Part shown: positions 1 to 8,222 of the stretch, in pieces
Position numbering within the stretch: position 1 is the first letter of the stretch
Layout of the letters: every line of letters begins with the position of its first letter
NCBI RefSeq assembly: GCF_003860465.1
Contig: NZ_CP034187.1
Coordinates: 100,280-164,279, forward strand
Direction of reading: 5' to 3'
Source of the DNA: Deinococcus psychrotolerans
GTDB lineage: Bacteria; Deinococcota; Deinococci; Deinococcales; Deinococcaceae
Length of the DNA: 64,000 bases
Program-made: the position numbers and the translations under genes
Notes under the pieces: model-generated
The model's database searches: none
Told to the model about the DNA's origin: nothing
Seen by the model: the letters and a program-made list of their open reading frames with translations, nothing else

Positions 1-18
1 GATGTTCTGTCATATCGT

Positions 19-1329
19 TCACTTCCACCAGTTCGCCAGCAAGACACCGCGCTGCAACCGCGCGCCAATTTTCTGAGTCAGATTGCGTTGCCGAACACTG
101 GTCGTAACTGCCCAGATGGTCTCCTCAAACCCTCGGTCACTGAAAGTATCGAGCTTGTTGCGGATCACGCTCGGGCTGTAGCTCCCTGCATCAAATTCGA
201 CAGCAATCCGCCTGCCGTTCCCAGGAACATACACGGCATCCGGATTGTCGTAACTCAGTGCTCCGCGCGCCTCGGCTTGCCACAACTCGCGGTTGCTGTC
301 CGCGCCCAACATATACCGCACTTCGGCAGTACCGCAGCGGTGCGCGAGTGCTGTGTCATCTCCATTGGCAATCTGGCGTGTCCAGGTGAGGAACGTCGTG
401 TTGATCTCGTTCGCCATGGACCGTTTCGCTGGGCGGATGATGGTGTCAACGTAACGAACGCCCTCAAGATCAACCACATCAAGACCGAAGTATTTTTTAA
501 GTTGCGTGCCGCTCATGGCCGCGTCGCATTCCAGCGCCCGCCGCGCCTCACCGATCCGGTCAGTCCGGCTTAAGCTCAACACCCTTTTGGTGATGTCGGG
601 GAGCGACTGAAAATGTGGATTTTCGATCCAAGCGGCGTCCGCGTAGTATGGGCGATCATCCGGTTCAAAGCCGTGCCGTGCGGGCACAGTTTTGACTCGT
701 GTGGCAGTCTGCCCGTCAACGGTACTTTGCGGTAACACATGGATGAGTTTCAAGAACGATTTTTGTCTCTCCGCGTAGTCCCTACCGCGTCTGGGACTGG
801 GCGTCAAGACCACGATGTAGAAGTTGTGGAAGAGGGCCGTGCTCTTGAAGCGCACGCTCAGTGAATCCAGCGCCTGCCTGGAGTACCCGCCGCTTCGCAA
901 GTGACCTGTCAGCAGGCACTCGCCGAAGTCTGTTTCGACGTGCAGCATTGTGCCTGTCTTGTTGAACTGTTTGAGCTTGCGGGAAGGTTCGGTGTCGGTC
1001 ATGACGCGCCATCCGAGTTCGAGCAGGCTCAGTCGGACGTAGGCTTTACTGATTTGAACTTGCAGGCTTTCTGCCTGACTGGCAATGTCGAACGTGGCGA
1101 GACGGCCATGTCCAAGGACGATGTACATGGTTCCCATCAGCGTGTCGATTCTGCCGAGTATCTTCTGATCGAGCGCGAACTGAAGCCGGTCGCCGAATGC
1201 GGCCACGGCTTCATCGTGGGTCCATGCTCCCTGCTGGTTGTAGAGAACATCAAGTGCTTGCTTCTCGGCGTCCGTGATGACGACGCGCTGATTCAGGCCC
1301 TTTTTGATCAGAGGTGGAGGTGTGGTCAT
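19..1329 (-). CDS. Conserved hypothetical protein, 436 aa
   Basis: No family is firmly recognised. The product is soluble, with no signal peptide or membrane segment. The N-terminal ~100 residues look helical, as in a DNA-binding region. The C-terminus (about residues 340-436) alternates strands and helices and includes a VEFDAGSYSPSVIR stretch followed by basic residues; this loosely recalls the C-terminal domain of replication-relaxation-type plasmid proteins, but that is only a resemblance. The ATG at 1329 is supported by an AGGAG sequence a few bases upstream. The next gene upstream on the same strand (1477-1950) lies about 150 bp away, so the two may share a transcript. Confidence is high that it is a gene and low for function. 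Confidence 0.75.
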   Translation of the reverse strand: MTTPPPLIKKGLNQRVVITDAEKQALDVLYNQQGAWTHDEAVAAFGDRLQFALDQKILGRIDTLMGTMYIVLGHGRLATFDIASQAESLQVQISKAYVRLSLLELGWRVMTDTEPSRKLKQFNKTGTMLHVETDFGECLLTGHLRSGGYSRQALDSLSVRFKSTALFHNFYIVVLTPSPRRGRDYAERQKSFLKLIHVLPQSTVDGQTATRVKTVPARHGFEPDDRPYYADAAWIENPHFQSLPDITKRVLSLSRTDRIGEARRALECDAAMSGTQLKKYFGLDVVDLEGVRYVDTIIRPAKRSMANEINTTFLTWTRQIANGDDTALAHRCGTAEVRYMLGADSNRELWQAEARGALSYDNPDAVYVPGNGRRIAVEFDAGSYSPSVIRNKLDTFSDRGFEETIWAVTTSVRQRNLTQKIGARLQRGVLLANWWK

Positions 1330-1476
1330 GCGGCTCCTCTTCGGGCACGAGTGACCCCAGGAAATCTGGGGTCTGCACGGCTCCGGTTGAACTTCAGTTG
1401 GTGCGCTTGGCGGGCACGTGTTCCGCTGCGACGTTGACCGCCGCTTCTGCAGGTGCTGGGTTCTCAGCCGGCATGT

Positions 1477-1950
1477 CTACTTCTGGTTGTCCGCCTTTGC
1501 CGAGCTGGTTGTCTTCTTGATCTGTTTGCGCTTCTTTCTGCCTGATTTCGGTGCGCTTTTTTCTGGTTCAGTGACGGTACTGGCATTCAGCGCGTCACGG
1601 CGCATACGGGCGAGTGCCCTTAGGTCGTCCACGTTGTTGTTCAGCCGCTCTTCGGTGGTGGTGAGCGTGCCAGTATTGGCCATGATCAGGTGACGTGCGG
1701 CGAGCTGCTGAGTGCTGATCCAGCGGGCGGATTTATCCGTGAGCAGCACGAATTCCTCGTTGTGGGTTTCGGTCTTTTCCTGGCCCTGAGCATCCAGATA
1801 AGTGATGCTGAATTCCCAGCCTGCTTCGGGTACGGCTTCGATCCTTCCGGCACGAAGGGCGTCTTTATAGCCCGAGAGGAGTAGGCACACTTCATTTCTG
1901 GGCTGAAGGGCGAGCAACGCACTGAATCGGGTGAATGCTGGGTCAATCAT
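1477..1950 (-). CDS. Hypothetical protein, 157 aa, basic lysine-rich tail
   Basis: Not recognised. The protein is small and soluble; residues 1-70 mix strands and acidic turns, and the last ~30 residues are strongly basic with repeated lysines, which fits nucleic-acid binding. The ATG at 1950 has a GAGG sequence upstream. It lies upstream of, and in the same direction as, the 436-aa gene and is probably cotranscribed with it. Nothing in the neighbourhood fixes a role. Confidence 0.6.
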   Translation of the reverse strand: MIDPAFTRFSALLALQPRNEVCLLLSGYKDALRAGRIEAVPEAGWEFSITYLDAQGQEKTETHNEEFVLLTDKSARWISTQQLAARHLIMANTGTLTTTEERLNNNVDDLRALARMRRDALNASTVTEPEKSAPKSGRKKRKQIKKTTSSAKADNQK

Positions 1951-3404
1951 GGGAACCTCGGGGAGAGTGAGCGGTGAGTTCTGGGCCTGCCTCTAGTGTC
2001 CCTGCGCGAGGGTGGTTTTTTTATTGATGGCAAGTGTAATCCTGCTTTGGTGTGCTGTACTGATGGTCTCTTTCCGCCTGTCTTCGTGGTGATTTGGCCT
2101 CTCTCAGCGGCGTTAATGATGCTCTGGGCGCTGTAGGATCAAAGCCGCCGTACAAGGTGCTGTATCTCAGGACCCCGCTCCACGGACTTGCTGCGAGCTA
2201 AAGATGCCCGGAAGTCAGTTCACGCTGGCAGATGTGCCCGTCGGTGACGGTGGCACTGCAATGACGATGTGACAGGTCAGCAAAAACCCACTGGGTCAGT
2301 AGAATAGTCTCAGCTTGCGTTTGGTGGTCTCATCTCCTGGGTGTTGCTTGTCGGTGGTGACGGAGGCGGCATGTGCGCCCGCTTTGAGCATTCGGCCGAG
2401 GGAGAACAATACGACTTTCTGGAGCTTTGTTTTGCGGAGGGTGGTTGTGACGCTACATGTCGTCGGCGTTTTTCTGGCTTGACTTTCGGCGGCGTACGTG
2501 GGTGTTATTTTCTCTCTCAGCTCAATCGGTTCGTTACGTTTGTCTGGTCAGTTGAGTGAATTTCATGCAGCGGCATTCTCAGGCTGTTATGTCCACTTTC
2601 AAAAAGCAGCACCCTTTTCTGCGTGTGATTCAGGTGACAGCTCTCAGTTGAAGTCGCGCGGTGCTGGCCTTGGCGTGATGATAGAAATTCTCGATTTAGG
2701 CATGCAAATTCAGAAATTCCGAGCGCACTTCCGCTGCTTGAAGCCAAGTGATTGCCATTCGCCACACCACGGAAATTGATGTGATTGTTCCGGGTAGAAC
2801 GGGACCCGTAAGGGTCTTGTCTGCTGTTCAATACAATTATTTTAGGAGCTGAGGATCAATGGTTGATGGTCGCCGCCATCAAAGTTAGAAACGTCACGCA
2901 GCGGCCACGTGGCTCCGCAAATGATCCATGCGGATCACCTCGGGAACTGTGTATTCGCTAAGGCAGCCTGATCAGGAACAACTGATGTCGGACGCCCTTT
3001 GCAGTCATGCAGATCTTCTCCCGGTGGCGCAGCGCTTCGCCGAACGACGGGCCAAATTTGACACCGCAGGTTTAGTCAGACGTTGTAAAATTGATAGGAC
3101 TTTCCAAGAATGGTGGAAGGCTCCAACGGTCATCAAATTGCTAAAGATGCGTGTTCATTATGGATGCAAATGAGCCTGACGAACGCTGCGTATTGGCTTC
3201 CTTGAGCGTCAGCAATACAGAGCTTGATGCACCAGTTGGCAGGTGTTACGTACATCGTCCATTTGACCTGTGAAGTCTTCCAAAACTGGATTAACGCTGT
3301 AGGAATCTCACCACACTTCCCACAGCGAGATTGTTGCCTCGACCAGACGGTATGAAGGCTGGGCACAAGTGATTCTCCTTGAGCGCGAGGCGGGGTGCTG
3401 GTGA
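1951..3404. other. 1.45-kb stretch without a convincing gene
   Basis: No complete gene with a plausible start and ribosome binding site is visible. On the minus strand, roughly 2310-2560, there is an open frame whose translation looks protein-like (basic, ending KLRLFY before a TGA) but has no ATG in a sensible position, so it could be a gene remnant. Short plus- and minus-strand frames at 2984-3173 and 3133-3366 lack recognisable motifs. Decayed coding or spacer DNA is the most economical reading. Confidence 0.4.
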
Positions 3405-4418
3405 TCAGCGGTGACGCCGGACATCAACGCCGCCGTACAGTCCACCGACGATCTCGCGGACGACTCGTGCGAGCGAATTGTGCGGCTTTTCGATGTCCGT
3501 GGTGAACCGGATTTCCTTGAGTTTGAGTTGTCTGCTGACACCGCTGAGCGACTGGCGGATTTCCGAGGTCATGTTCATGGCTTTCGAGTTGTTCCACAGC
3601 TGGCCAATCCACGGGTTGCTGTTTCGAATCATCACTTCGCTGCCGCGCGGCATGATTTTGAAGGCCCACTCGGTTGCTGCCGCTTCGGCCATGCCGAGGT
3701 TTGGAGTGGGGAGTGTCTGCACGTAACGGTGCGCGTAGTTCTTGCCCCACAGCAGCGCCGCGACGTAGGCGTTTCGCTCATCGGTGACCGAGGCGGTGTA
3801 CAGGTGGTAATCGGTCAGGCGCGGCCCCAGGACGCCTTCCGCCGAGAGGGTGGCGAGCGTGCTGCCCAGATCGTGCGGGAGCGGGTAGGCGAGTCTGACT
3901 TTGCAGCGGTTGCGCTGGATGAATTCGAGGGACGCTTGCGTGTAGTTGCCCGGCTGCCACAGCACCTTGTGGCTGGTGGTCAGCAGAATGTCTGCGGGTG
4001 CGGGACTGTTGCTCAGAGCGATTTCCAGCGCGTGAGGGAGCGCCCTGTCGAGCGGTTCGGTGGTCGGGTAGCGCATGAAGCGTAGGTTGTAGTGGTCGCG
4101 CACACAGATGCCGATACTCTGGGTGTTCACCTCCTGCTTATCCCGGATGGACACGATGGTTACAGTGCACTGCTGCCGAGTTGCTGTTCCTTGCGACTGG
4201 CGTGTGTCCGGACTTAAGTTCACTCCCGGCTGCATGGACTGGTGGTACTCGGTTCTGTCCCGGTCTTTGCCTGCCGAGTATGTGCGCCGGTTCGGATTGG
4301 GTCCTGGTGGCGTCGTCTGCTGTGGTGGGAGCGGTGTGCGCCCGGTTGGTGTGAGGACGGTGCTGGCTGCTTCTGAATGCGGAGCAGGTTTCGTCTTGGC
4401 GTGCAGTGGTTTGGCCAT
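3405..4418 (-). CDS. Hypothetical protein with possible RNase H-like fold, 337 aa
   Basis: Not assigned to a named family. Residues 1-80 are low-complexity and rich in Pro, Thr, Gln and Arg, so probably disordered. Residues ~83-180 and ~200-300 form two alpha/beta stretches. In the second, strands followed by MAEAAATEWAFKIMPRGSEV (243-262) and then MIRNSNPWIG resemble the RNase H order of strand, Glu-bearing helix and the strand that normally carries the catalytic Asp. Here that position reads Asn-Ser-Asn, so a catalytic role is doubtful. The ATG at 4418 follows a GGGGAGG sequence about 12 bases upstream. The fold suggestion is inference from pattern only. Confidence 0.65.
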   Translation of the reverse strand: MAKPLHAKTKPAPHSEAASTVLTPTGRTPLPPQQTTPPGPNPNRRTYSAGKDRDRTEYHQSMQPGVNLSPDTRQSQGTATRQQCTVTIVSIRDKQEVNTQSIGICVRDHYNLRFMRYPTTEPLDRALPHALEIALSNSPAPADILLTTSHKVLWQPGNYTQASLEFIQRNRCKVRLAYPLPHDLGSTLATLSAEGVLGPRLTDYHLYTASVTDERNAYVAALLWGKNYAHRYVQTLPTPNLGMAEAAATEWAFKIMPRGSEVMIRNSNPWIGQLWNNSKAMNMTSEIRQSLSGVSRQLKLKEIRFTTDIEKPHNSLARVVREIVGGLYGGVDVRRHR

Positions 4419-4419
4419 A

Positions 4420-4608
4420 TGTCAGTGTGACCTCCCCGTGGGTGAAATTTTTCGACACAGCCACTGCGGTGACAGCTTTGGGTGCGTCTGCGGTGCCGAT
4501 TGCGGCCGCCTGGATGCTGATGTTTTCCTGCTGTGGTACGGCGGGCATTTGCATGACCGGGATGAAGATCAGTTTGAACACGCTGTGCAGCGGTATGGCT
4601 CCGACCTG
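4420..4608 (-). pseudogene. Possible coding fragment cut by an IS605-type insertion
   Basis: Reading on the minus strand from the IS605 right-end boundary at 4609 toward 4420, one frame is open and looks coding (a hydrophobic LIFIPVMQMP stretch, then a Thr/Ala-rich tail ending near VTLTYG). It has no start codon inside the fragment and would run into the start of the 337-aa gene in a different frame. The simplest reading is the 3' part of a small gene whose 5' part was separated by insertion of the IS605 element. It could also be a chance open frame. Confidence 0.3.
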
Positions 4609-4632
4609 GTTGACAATCCCAGGGTTGAAACC

Positions 4633-6049
4633 CTCATCGTTACCCACAAGTGGCGCAAACTGAAGAATGGACACCAATTGGTTAGATGCCCGGCAATGGG
4701 CGGAGGAGCAATGGAGTTCTCTCGACCTTGGGGATAGACGGCGAACAAAGCGAGCTGTCAGCTTAGGGGCGGCACTGGCACGGTTTCCAGAGGGCTCCCT
4801 GCCGCAGCAATGTGGTTGCTGGAGCGATGTCAAAGCGGCCTATCGACTGCTTGACGAAGAGCGCTTGAGTCATGAATTGCTATCAGCCGTTCACTGGCAA
4901 CATACCCGACGGGCAGCGCAGTCTGCGCTGCCCGTCCTCTTCATTCAGGACACAACTGAGCTCGATTTCAGCCCACACGTCGCCACGACTGGTTTGGGTC
5001 ATATCGGTGACACACGCGGGCGCGGATTTCTGATGCATTCAGCGCTTGCAGTCACACCGACATCCAGTGGAGCCAGCGTCCTCGGCCTAGCGTGGCAGCA
5101 TGTCTGGACGAGGACAGAGCGACACAAAGGACATGAAACCCGTACAGAACGTGCAGGACGACATACGGAATACGATGTCTGGGCTGATACTGTACAGGCG
5201 ATCGGCGGTGTGCCCCCTGGTTGTACTTGGATCAGTGTGGGGGATCGTGGCAGTGACGTGTTCAGTTACCTACGGATCGCACGGAGCCTCCAGTGGCAAG
5301 TGGTCATGCGGGTGGCCCAAAACCGCTGCGTTGAAACCAATGAAGGTTCACAGCGTCTTATGGAGTGGATGCGGGCAAAACCACCGGTCACGACCACACT
5401 GCTGAAGTATCGAGACCCCAAAACCCACGTCGTCACGCCTGTTCAGCTCGGTATCGCCTTTGACACCTGCCAACTGTGTGCGCCCAGAAATGGCCCTGAG
5501 CGGGGGTTCCCCGCTCAACGGGTATGGTGCGTTCGTGCCTTTGACCTCGCAACTTCGGGCGATGCCGTGGAGTGGCTTCTGGTCAGCACGCTTCCGTGCC
5601 TCACGGTGGAAGCTGCTCTGGAGCGCCTCTCCTGGTATTCGTTACGCTGGAACATCGAGGAATATCACAAATGCCTCAAATCAGGCTGCCGAATGGAAGC
5701 CCGGCAACTCCGTTCTGGGAAGCGTCTTCACAGGTTGCTGGGCTTCCTCGCCATCGTCGCTGTGCGTTTATTGTGGCTCCGGAATGCTTCACGTGAAGAT
5801 GGGGATCAACTGGCTCGCCAGTTGATCCCTGAACCACTCTGCCGAGTAGTCGCCTATCGACTTCATCAACCTGCAACATCCCTAACCTTACGTGTCTTTT
5901 GGCGTGCTGTAGCAAATTTAGGAGGGTTTCTGGCACGTAAGAGTGACGGAGAACCAGGTTGGCAGACGTTGTGGAGAGGTTGGATGCGATTGCTTGATCT
6001 TACCTGGTGCCCGCCTGCCCCCTCACCCTAATTTGTGGGTAACGATGAG
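4633..6049 (+). mobile_element. IS4-family element (Tn5/IS50-like), 1417 bp with terminal repeats and target duplication
   Basis: The ends are 17-bp perfect inverted repeats, CTCATCGTTACCCACAA at 4633-4649 and its complement at 6033-6049. The flanks carry a 10-bp direct repeat GGTTGAAACC (4623-4632 and 6050-6059). Because the target is palindromic, the exact duplication could be 8 to 12 bp. The single gene inside is intact, so this may be a recent and active copy. Confidence 0.88.
4667..6031 (+). CDS. IS4-family transposase, Tn5-like DDE enzyme, 454 aa
   Basis: The enzyme would cut and paste its own element. The DDE triad of Tn5-type transposases is visible: first Asp in LFIQDTTELDF, second Asp in SVGDRGSDVF, and the Glu in the YREK-like signature YSLRWNIEEYHKCLKSG. 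The N-terminus begins WLDARQWAEEQWSSLDLGDRR, typical of the Tn5 DNA-binding region. The length is normal for the family and no internal stops are seen. The start is near the left inverted repeat, as expected for an insertion sequence. Confidence 0.93.
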   Translation: MDTNWLDARQWAEEQWSSLDLGDRRRTKRAVSLGAALARFPEGSLPQQCGCWSDVKAAYRLLDEERLSHELLSAVHWQHTRRAAQSALPVLFIQDTTELDFSPHVATTGLGHIGDTRGRGFLMHSALAVTPTSSGASVLGLAWQHVWTRTERHKGHETRTERAGRHTEYDVWADTVQAIGGVPPGCTWISVGDRGSDVFSYLRIARSLQWQVVMRVAQNRCVETNEGSQRLMEWMRAKPPVTTTLLKYRDPKTHVVTPVQLGIAFDTCQLCAPRNGPERGFPAQRVWCVRAFDLATSGDAVEWLLVSTLPCLTVEAALERLSWYSLRWNIEEYHKCLKSGCRMEARQLRSGKRLHRLLGFLAIVAVRLLWLRNASREDGDQLARQLIPEPLCRVVAYRLHQPATSLTLRVFWRAVANLGGFLARKSDGEPGWQTLWRGWMRLLDLTWCPPAPSP

Positions 6050-6144
6050 GGTTGAAACCCTGGGATTCTTCGTTGAGCTTGAACGGAGAAAAGCTGAGGC
6101 GTTTCAGAGTCTGGTGTGTCTCGCGGTGGTCAAACACCGCCTCC

Positions 6145-6336
6145 TCAGTCAGAACCGCTGAAATTCACCGAAATGTTCTCCACGGCTTTCCCGATTACGT
6201 CTTTCAGAAAGATGTTCGCCGCACTGTTCAGGTCCGCATTGATTCGCAGGCCTCTCACGGTGCGGTACAGTCTGAGGTTCCTACCGTCGTCGGTCCAGTC
6301 CAGTTGCACTCCAAATCTTATCTCACCCCGCCTGGT
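6145..6336 (-). pseudogene. tnpB: C-terminal fragment of TnpB (IS605 RNA-guided nuclease)
   Basis: Only about 63 C-terminal codons remain. The translation LYRTVRGLRINADLNSAANI carries the RuvC-III signature (Asp before xNxAANI) of TnpB, followed by a short tail and a TGA at 6145-6147. Upstream the frame is closed by a TGA at 6337-6339, so the RuvC-I, RuvC-II and zinc-ribbon regions are missing and the protein cannot be functional. In complete elements the guide RNA overlaps this 3' end and the downstream right end, so part of a former guide-RNA locus lies here. Confidence 0.75.
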
Positions 6337-6400
6337 TCAGGCGGGCGAATGAATGGGCCGAATGGTTATTGAGCGGGCTGTGTGGGCGCACCTCCCTACC

Positions 6401-6835
6401 TCAACTTGGATTTGCTCTCGTCCAGTCTTCAACACTGAGTCCTGGCACACGCTCGAACTCGCTTACGTTGTTCGTCACTAAGGTCAATCCGCAGGCGACC
6501 GCCGTGGCCGCGATCTGGAAGTCCAATGGTCCGATCGGTTTCCCAGCCCGTTCCAGCTCGGCCCGGATGCGTCCGTAAGCATCGGTCACCTGTGGGTCAA
6601 AGGCAATGACCGCCATCTGCGCCGAGAAGTCGTAGTAGGCAGCCAGATTATGTTCTACCCGTTCGCTTTTATACGCCCCATGCAGCAGTTCGGCTTCGGT
6701 CACGGCACTGATGCCTACCTCACCGGGTCGCAGCGTCTCGAAGCGGGCACGCACCGTCTGCGGCTTGTTCTTGATGATGAAGATACAGATGTTGGTATCG
6801 AGCAGATACTGTAGAGGAACAGCTGAAAAACTCAG
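6401..6835 (-). CDS. vapC: VapC-type PIN-domain toxin with apparent CTG start
   Basis: VapC toxins are PIN-domain ribonucleases neutralised by their VapB partner. The frame contains YLLDTNICIFIIKNKP (first PIN Asp), then TEAELLHGAYKS (Glu), GPLDFQIAATA (Asp) and LVTNNVSEF. The first catalytic Asp lies upstream of the first GTG (in VRARF), so a start there would remove an essential residue. The only reasonable start in frame is a CTG at 6835-6833 that overlaps the vapB stop (CTGA). That would give about 144 aa, close to the normal VapC length. Either a rare CTG start is used or the original start has been lost. Confidence 0.8.
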   Translation of the reverse strand: MSFSAVPLQYLLDTNICIFIIKNKPQTVRARFETLRPGEVGISAVTEAELLHGAYKSERVEHNLAAYYDFSAQMAVIAFDPQVTDAYGRIRAELERAGKPIGPLDFQIAATAVACGLTLVTNNVSEFERVPGLSVEDWTRANPS

Positions 6836-7068
6836 AACGTCTCCCGCTCCTGCGACTCACCCTGCTGACGACCTTCCGGCAGAAAGTCGTCACCGATCCT
6901 TGCCAGGGCGTCGAACGCTGAGGCGAGTGTGGTCTGGGGACGCAGGGGGCGAACGATCAAAGTGTCGCCGTGCCGGACGACTTCAACCTCGTTGGCGTCT
7001 AAGCGCATGGTTTTGGGCAGGCGGATCGCCTGAGAATTGCCGCTCATGAAAACTTTGGCTGTGGTCAT
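6832..7068 (-). CDS. vapB: VapB-type antitoxin, AbrB/MazE fold, 78 aa
   Basis: The sequence MTTAKVFMSGNSQAIRLP is typical of SpoVT/AbrB-like VapB antitoxins: an N-terminal DNA-binding swapped hairpin and a C-terminal tail that binds the toxin. The ATG at 7068 is preferred over the upstream one because GAGGTGAT lies just before it. The gene overlaps the start of vapC, so the two are translationally coupled. A long palindrome upstream (7105-7152) is a plausible operator for VapB autoregulation. Confidence 0.88.
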   Translation of the reverse strand: MTTAKVFMSGNSQAIRLPKTMRLDANEVEVVRHGDTLIVRPLRPQTTLASAFDALARIGDDFLPEGRQQGESQERETF

Positions 7069-7104
7069 GGATATCACCTCGCGGGTTTAGATGTTGGCCT
7101 TTGG

Positions 7105-7152
7105 AATACTGGATAAAGTATATACTATTTCGTATGCACTTTATCCAGTATT
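7105..7152. promoter_or_regulatory. 15-bp perfect inverted repeat upstream of vapBC
   Basis: AATACTGGATAAAGT (7105-7119) and its exact complement ACTTTATCCAGTATT (7138-7152) flank an 18-bp spacer that itself contains GTATATAC. It sits about 40 bp upstream of the vapB start. VapB proteins usually repress their own promoter through such palindromes, so an operator is the leading interpretation; the end of a small mobile element is an alternative. Confidence 0.6.
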
Positions 7153-7316
7153 GAATTGGTCTGGCGGAAATCGATAGACCTCCTGCGAAAGTTGACCTGA
7201 TCCCGGCTGACGCGATGCAAACGACCCTGAGTGTGCTGTTTCAGGAAGAAGCCCCCGTCATCGAGACTGGAGTCTGAGGTGTGGCTTCTGATAGGCAACA
7301 CGCTACGCTGTTGCCC

Positions 7317-7604
7317 ATGTCCCGTCACGAAAAGTCAGCACCTCACCCCGAACCCCTGCCGCTCGGACTCCTGATCGTCGACGGCCTGGAAGGTGACCTC
7401 GCCCGCGTCGAGCTGCCCGGTGGCGGTACCCAGGACATCTTGCTGAGTCATTTGCCTCACGGCCTCAAAGAAGGCGATGCCGTGCTCGTCACTGAAGCGG
7501 GCGCAGTGATTGACCATGCCGAGACCCAGCGCCGCCGCGAGGGTGCTCAGACCCAGCTCGATGCCCTGAATGCCCAAGCACCCAGCGGGGAGATCGATCT
7601 GTGA
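7317..7604 (+). CDS. DUF3006-family protein, 95 aa
   Basis: Small protein with a beta-rich segment (LLIVDGLEGDLARVELPG, then GDAVLVTEAGAVID) typical of DUF3006, ending in a charged helix. Function of the family is unknown, but it often accompanies a ComEC-like metallo-hydrolase, as here. The ATG at 7317 (MSRHEKS) is chosen over an upstream GTG because the paralogue at 28282-28572 starts at the equivalent place. Its stop overlaps the start of the next gene by 4 bases. Confidence 0.8.
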   Translation: MSRHEKSAPHPEPLPLGLLIVDGLEGDLARVELPGGGTQDILLSHLPHGLKEGDAVLVTEAGAVIDHAETQRRREGAQTQLDALNAQAPSGEIDL

Positions 7605-8152
7605 CGCGTTGGGTCACCACAGGCCTGTTGCTGTTGACTTCCGTTGCGGCCGCCCAAGGTAATCTGACCATCCGCTTCCTCGACGTTGGGCAGGGTGACG
7701 CCGTGCTGATCACCTCCCCAGAAGGCAAGAGCATGGTCTACGACGGGGGCCGCAGCGAAACTCGGATGCGTGAGTTGATTCAGCAATACCAGATCAAGAA
7801 CGTCTCGCTGGTCGCCGCCAGTCACGCCGACGCCGACCACATCACCGGCCTGGTGCCAGTGGTCGAGCAGTTCAAGCCCCAGCTCTTTCTCAACAACGGG
7901 CTAGCCGGCACAACCCAGATCTGGAGCAAGCTCACCACGGCCGTTCAGCAAGCAGGAACCAAAGGGCTGGTGGCCATCGACCAGATCATCAACCTGGGCA
8001 GCGTCAAGGTGACGGTCATCCCGCCGCCCGGCATGAAGGCTGGGGATCAGAACCTGCATTCCGTCGGGCTGCTGATTCAGTACGGCAACTTCAAAGTGTT
8101 GATGACTGGGGACAGCGAAACGGTTGGGCTTGCCCCAATTTCACGTAGTTGA
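7601..8152 (+). pseudogene. Truncated ComEC-like metallo-beta-lactamase-fold protein
   Basis: The N-terminal two thirds match the intact paralogue at 27266-28285: signal peptide ending VAAAQG, FLDVGQGDAVLI, and the metal motif SHADADHITG. After MTGDSET the match ends abruptly and is replaced by VGLAPISRS and a stop. The downstream metal ligands (IHHGAK in the paralogue) and the C-terminal excalibur domain are lost. The breakpoint coincides with an IS3-family scar at about 8124-8200. It is almost certainly non-functional as a hydrolase. Confidence 0.85.
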
Positions 8153-8200
8153 GGTTAAGCGACTGTAGCTTGGCGTTCGAAGTCGGCGGGTGTCATCCCT
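8124..8200 (-). mobile_element. Right-end scar of an IS3-family element
   Basis: On the minus strand this short segment reads MTPADFERQATVA followed by a stop, which resembles the extreme C-terminus of IS3-family OrfB transposases. The end toward 8124 is GGGCTTGCCCC followed by AATTTCACG, a likely terminal repeat. The rest of the element is absent. It marks the breakpoint of the truncated ComEC-like gene. Confidence 0.5.
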
Positions 8201-8222
8201 CAACAAGAATACGGAGACGAAC

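Larger units (their letters stand above)
4609..6345 (-). mobile_element. Decayed IS200/IS605 (ISDra2-like) element remnant, interrupted by an IS4 element
   Basis: Two blocks remain, 6050-6345 and 4609-4632, separated by the IS4 insertion. The first holds the C-terminus of a TnpB nuclease. Rejoined, the sequence after its stop runs into a 9-bp-stem hairpin (CCCAGGGTT, two bases, AACCCTGGG), a 4-nt spacer ATTG, and TCAAC at 4613-4609. In ISDra2 of Deinococcus, TCAAC is the right-end cleavage sequence (established knowledge). The upstream boundary is unclear: an 8-bp-stem hairpin lies at 6327-6345 but no TTGAT left-end target was found. No tnpA is present, so the remnant is not autonomous. Confidence 0.65.

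Noticed and set aside
4138..4833. 231-codon minus-strand frame crossing the IS4 left end
   Set aside because: Its upstream part reads the IS4 element in antisense and its downstream part overlaps the 337-aa gene; only the middle (4420-4608) may be a real gene fragment.
6327..6345. 8-bp-stem hairpin as a transcription terminator
   Set aside because: No T-run follows on either strand; it more likely belongs to the decayed IS605 element.
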